DNA of 64,000 nucleotides from Eshraghiella sp964414835. Its GTDB lineage: Bacteria; Bacillota; Clostridia; Lachnospirales; Lachnospiraceae. Of the stretch, positions 62,938 through 64,000 are shown piece after piece. The notes below the pieces were generated by a model, which saw only the letters and a program-made list of their open reading frames with translations, searched no databases and was not told the DNA's origin. The position numbers and the translations under genes were made by a program. The DNA is taken from NCBI GenBank assembly GCA_964414835.1, contig CAYPWY010000004.1:1-64000 (forward strand), read 5' to 3'. Position 1 is the first letter of the stretch, and every line of letters starts with the position of its first letter.

Positions 62938-64000
62938 TCAGTTCTTAAAGCTGTGTATCGGCGCAGGTATTCTTCCTCCCCTGTTGACAAATGTACTGCA
63001 GTCGAAGGTGTTTACAGGCATTACGGGTGCATATCCCAGCAGTCCGCCAAACTCTACCACATCTCCGGCTTTTTTGCCATAAGCAGGAATAATTCTCACC
63101 GCTGTTGTTTTCTGGTTAACCATTCCGATTGCCGCTTCGTCTGCAATTATGCCTGCTATTGTTTCCGCCTTGGTATCCCCCGGAATAGCAATCATATCAA
63201 GTCCAACTGAGCACACACAGGTCATGGCTTCCAGCTTTTCTATTGTAAGGGAGCCTTCCTTAACCGCATCAATCATTCCCTGGTCTTCACTTACGGGAAT
63301 AAACGCTCCGCTTAAACCACCTACATATGACGACGCCATAACACCGCCCTTTTTGACTTGGTCGTTAAGCAATGCCAAGGCTGCCGTTGTTCCCGGTGCA
63401 CCGGCTCTTTCAAGCCCGATTGCCTCCAAAATCTCGGCAACGGAATCTCCGATTGCCGGTGTAGGTGCCAATGACAAGTCTATAATTCCAAATGGTATTC
63501 CAAGACGTTTGGATGCCTCCTGTGCAACAAGCTGTCCCACTCTGGTTATCTTAAATGCCGTCTTTTTGATAGTTTCACAAAGCTCCTCAAAATCAGCGTT
63601 TTGCAGATTTTGCAGTGCATATTTTACCACGCCCGGACCGCTGACGCCCACATTGATTATGGCATCGGCTTCTGATACACCGTGAAAGGCCCCGGCCATA
63701 AAAGGATTGTCATCAGGAGCATTGCAGAGCGCCACGAATTTAGCGCAGCCCAGTGAATCGTTATCTTTTGTTATTCTGGCTGTTTCCTTAATTATATCCC
63801 CCAAAAGCCTTACCGCATCCATATTTATTCCGGTCTTTGTGGAACCTACGTTTACGGAGCTGCATATAAGCTCTGTCTCTGCCAATGCTTTAGGAATGGA
63901 GCGAAGCAACAGCTCATCACTTTTGGTCATACCTTTACTTACAATAGCTGAATAACCGCCTATAAAATTCACACCCACATGATGCGCAGCTTTATCAAGC
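62938..64000 (-). CDS. PFL family protein (DUF711/UPF0210), 5' end outside window
   Basis: The open frame runs from the right edge to a stop at 62938, giving 353 codons of a protein usually about 450 residues long, so the N-terminal fifth is missing. Typical stretches are VGVNFIGGYSAIVSKGMTKSD, NAPDDNPFMAGAFHG and GLSGAFIPVSEDQGMI. The fold resembles glycyl-radical enzymes, but no radical glycine domain is present and the function is unknown; in other bacteria a small ACT-domain gene sits just upstream. Confidence 0.92.
   Translation of the reverse strand, partial: LDKAAHHVGVNFIGGYSAIVSKGMTKSDELLLRSIPKALAETELICSSVNVGSTKTGINMDAVRLLGDIIKETARITKDNDSLGCAKFVALCNAPDDNPFMAGAFHGVSEADAIINVGVSGPGVVKYALQNLQNADFEELCETIKKTAFKITRVGQLVAQEASKRLGIPFGIIDLSLAPTPAIGDSVAEILEAIGLERAGAPGTTAALALLNDQVKKGGVMASSYVGGLSGAFIPVSEDQGMIDAVKEGSLTIEKLEAMTCVCSVGLDMIAIPGDTKAETIAGIIADEAAIGMVNQKTTAVRIIPAYGKKAGDVVEFGGLLGYAPVMPVNTFDCSTFVNRGGRIPAPIHSFKN

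Overview
The window looks like chromosomal DNA from an anaerobic Firmicute of class Clostridia, most likely family Lachnospiraceae. The evidence is low-to-moderate GC by eye, AGGAGG-type ribosome binding sites, TTGACA-17-TATAAT promoters, small zinc-type L28 and L32 proteins, a short HisG paired with HisZ, RecU, RNase Y, a GerW/YtfJ-like spore protein, a monomeric [FeFe] hydrogenase and phosphate butyryltransferase/butyrate kinase. A butyrate-kinase-type butyrate producer (Coprococcus- or Butyrivibrio-like) would fit, but the genus cannot be fixed from the sequence. Most genes lie on the minus strand. No rRNA, tRNA, CRISPR array, intact insertion sequence or prophage was seen.

Layout. 1-9.6 kb: MATE transporter, small Cys-rich protein, GH51 arabinofuranosidase, RNase G-type nuclease and a his operon read hisZ-hisG-hisD-hisB-hisAI. 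HisA and HisI are fused, and hisC, hisE, hisF and hisH are absent here. 9.6-18.3 kb: one compact minus-strand run from pepD to recU (M23 peptidase, small alarmone synthetase, rRNA methyltransferase, two pseudouridine synthases, HAD phosphatase, SDR). 18.4-26.5 kb: a YlbJ-like membrane protein on the plus strand, then the conserved rpmB-asp23-yloV-recG neighbourhood with rsmD, and a ytfJ-like gene. 26.5-33.7 kb: DUF2953, two unrecognised genes, a lysA-type decarboxylase, cinA, pgsA and rimO.

33.8-37 kb is the most accessory-looking block: a membrane-anchored XRE-type regulator overlapping a membrane-anchored extracytoplasmic protein, followed by a lipoprotein and a small anchored acidic protein. 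37.2-40.5 kb: rny, recX and recA, with a LexA-type operator at the recA promoter. A broken nuclease-family gene follows. 41.3-48.2 kb is the energy-metabolism stretch: ptb-buk (butyryl-CoA to butyrate plus ATP), a secreted protein, a DUF368 protein and a group-B-like [FeFe] hydrogenase whose -35 box lies inside a near-perfect Rex operator, then an MFS transporter.

48.2-62.9 kb: TrkA/TrkH potassium uptake, threonine deaminase, then the conserved ftsY-smc-rnc-acpP-plsX-rpmF-DUF177 block, pta-ackA and tmcAL. TmcAL uses acetate to modify tRNA-Met, so its place beside the acetate-producing pta-ackA pair is suggestive. The window ends in a PFL/DUF711 gene cut by the right edge.

The best candidates for undescribed biology are: a 5'-terminal leader before DUF177-rpmF in which one CACCTG segment can pair either with the mRNA 5' end or with the Shine-Dalgarno sequence; a near-identical GC-rich hairpin element placed just before the ribosome binding sites of hisZ and ackA; and the membrane-bound XRE regulator module.
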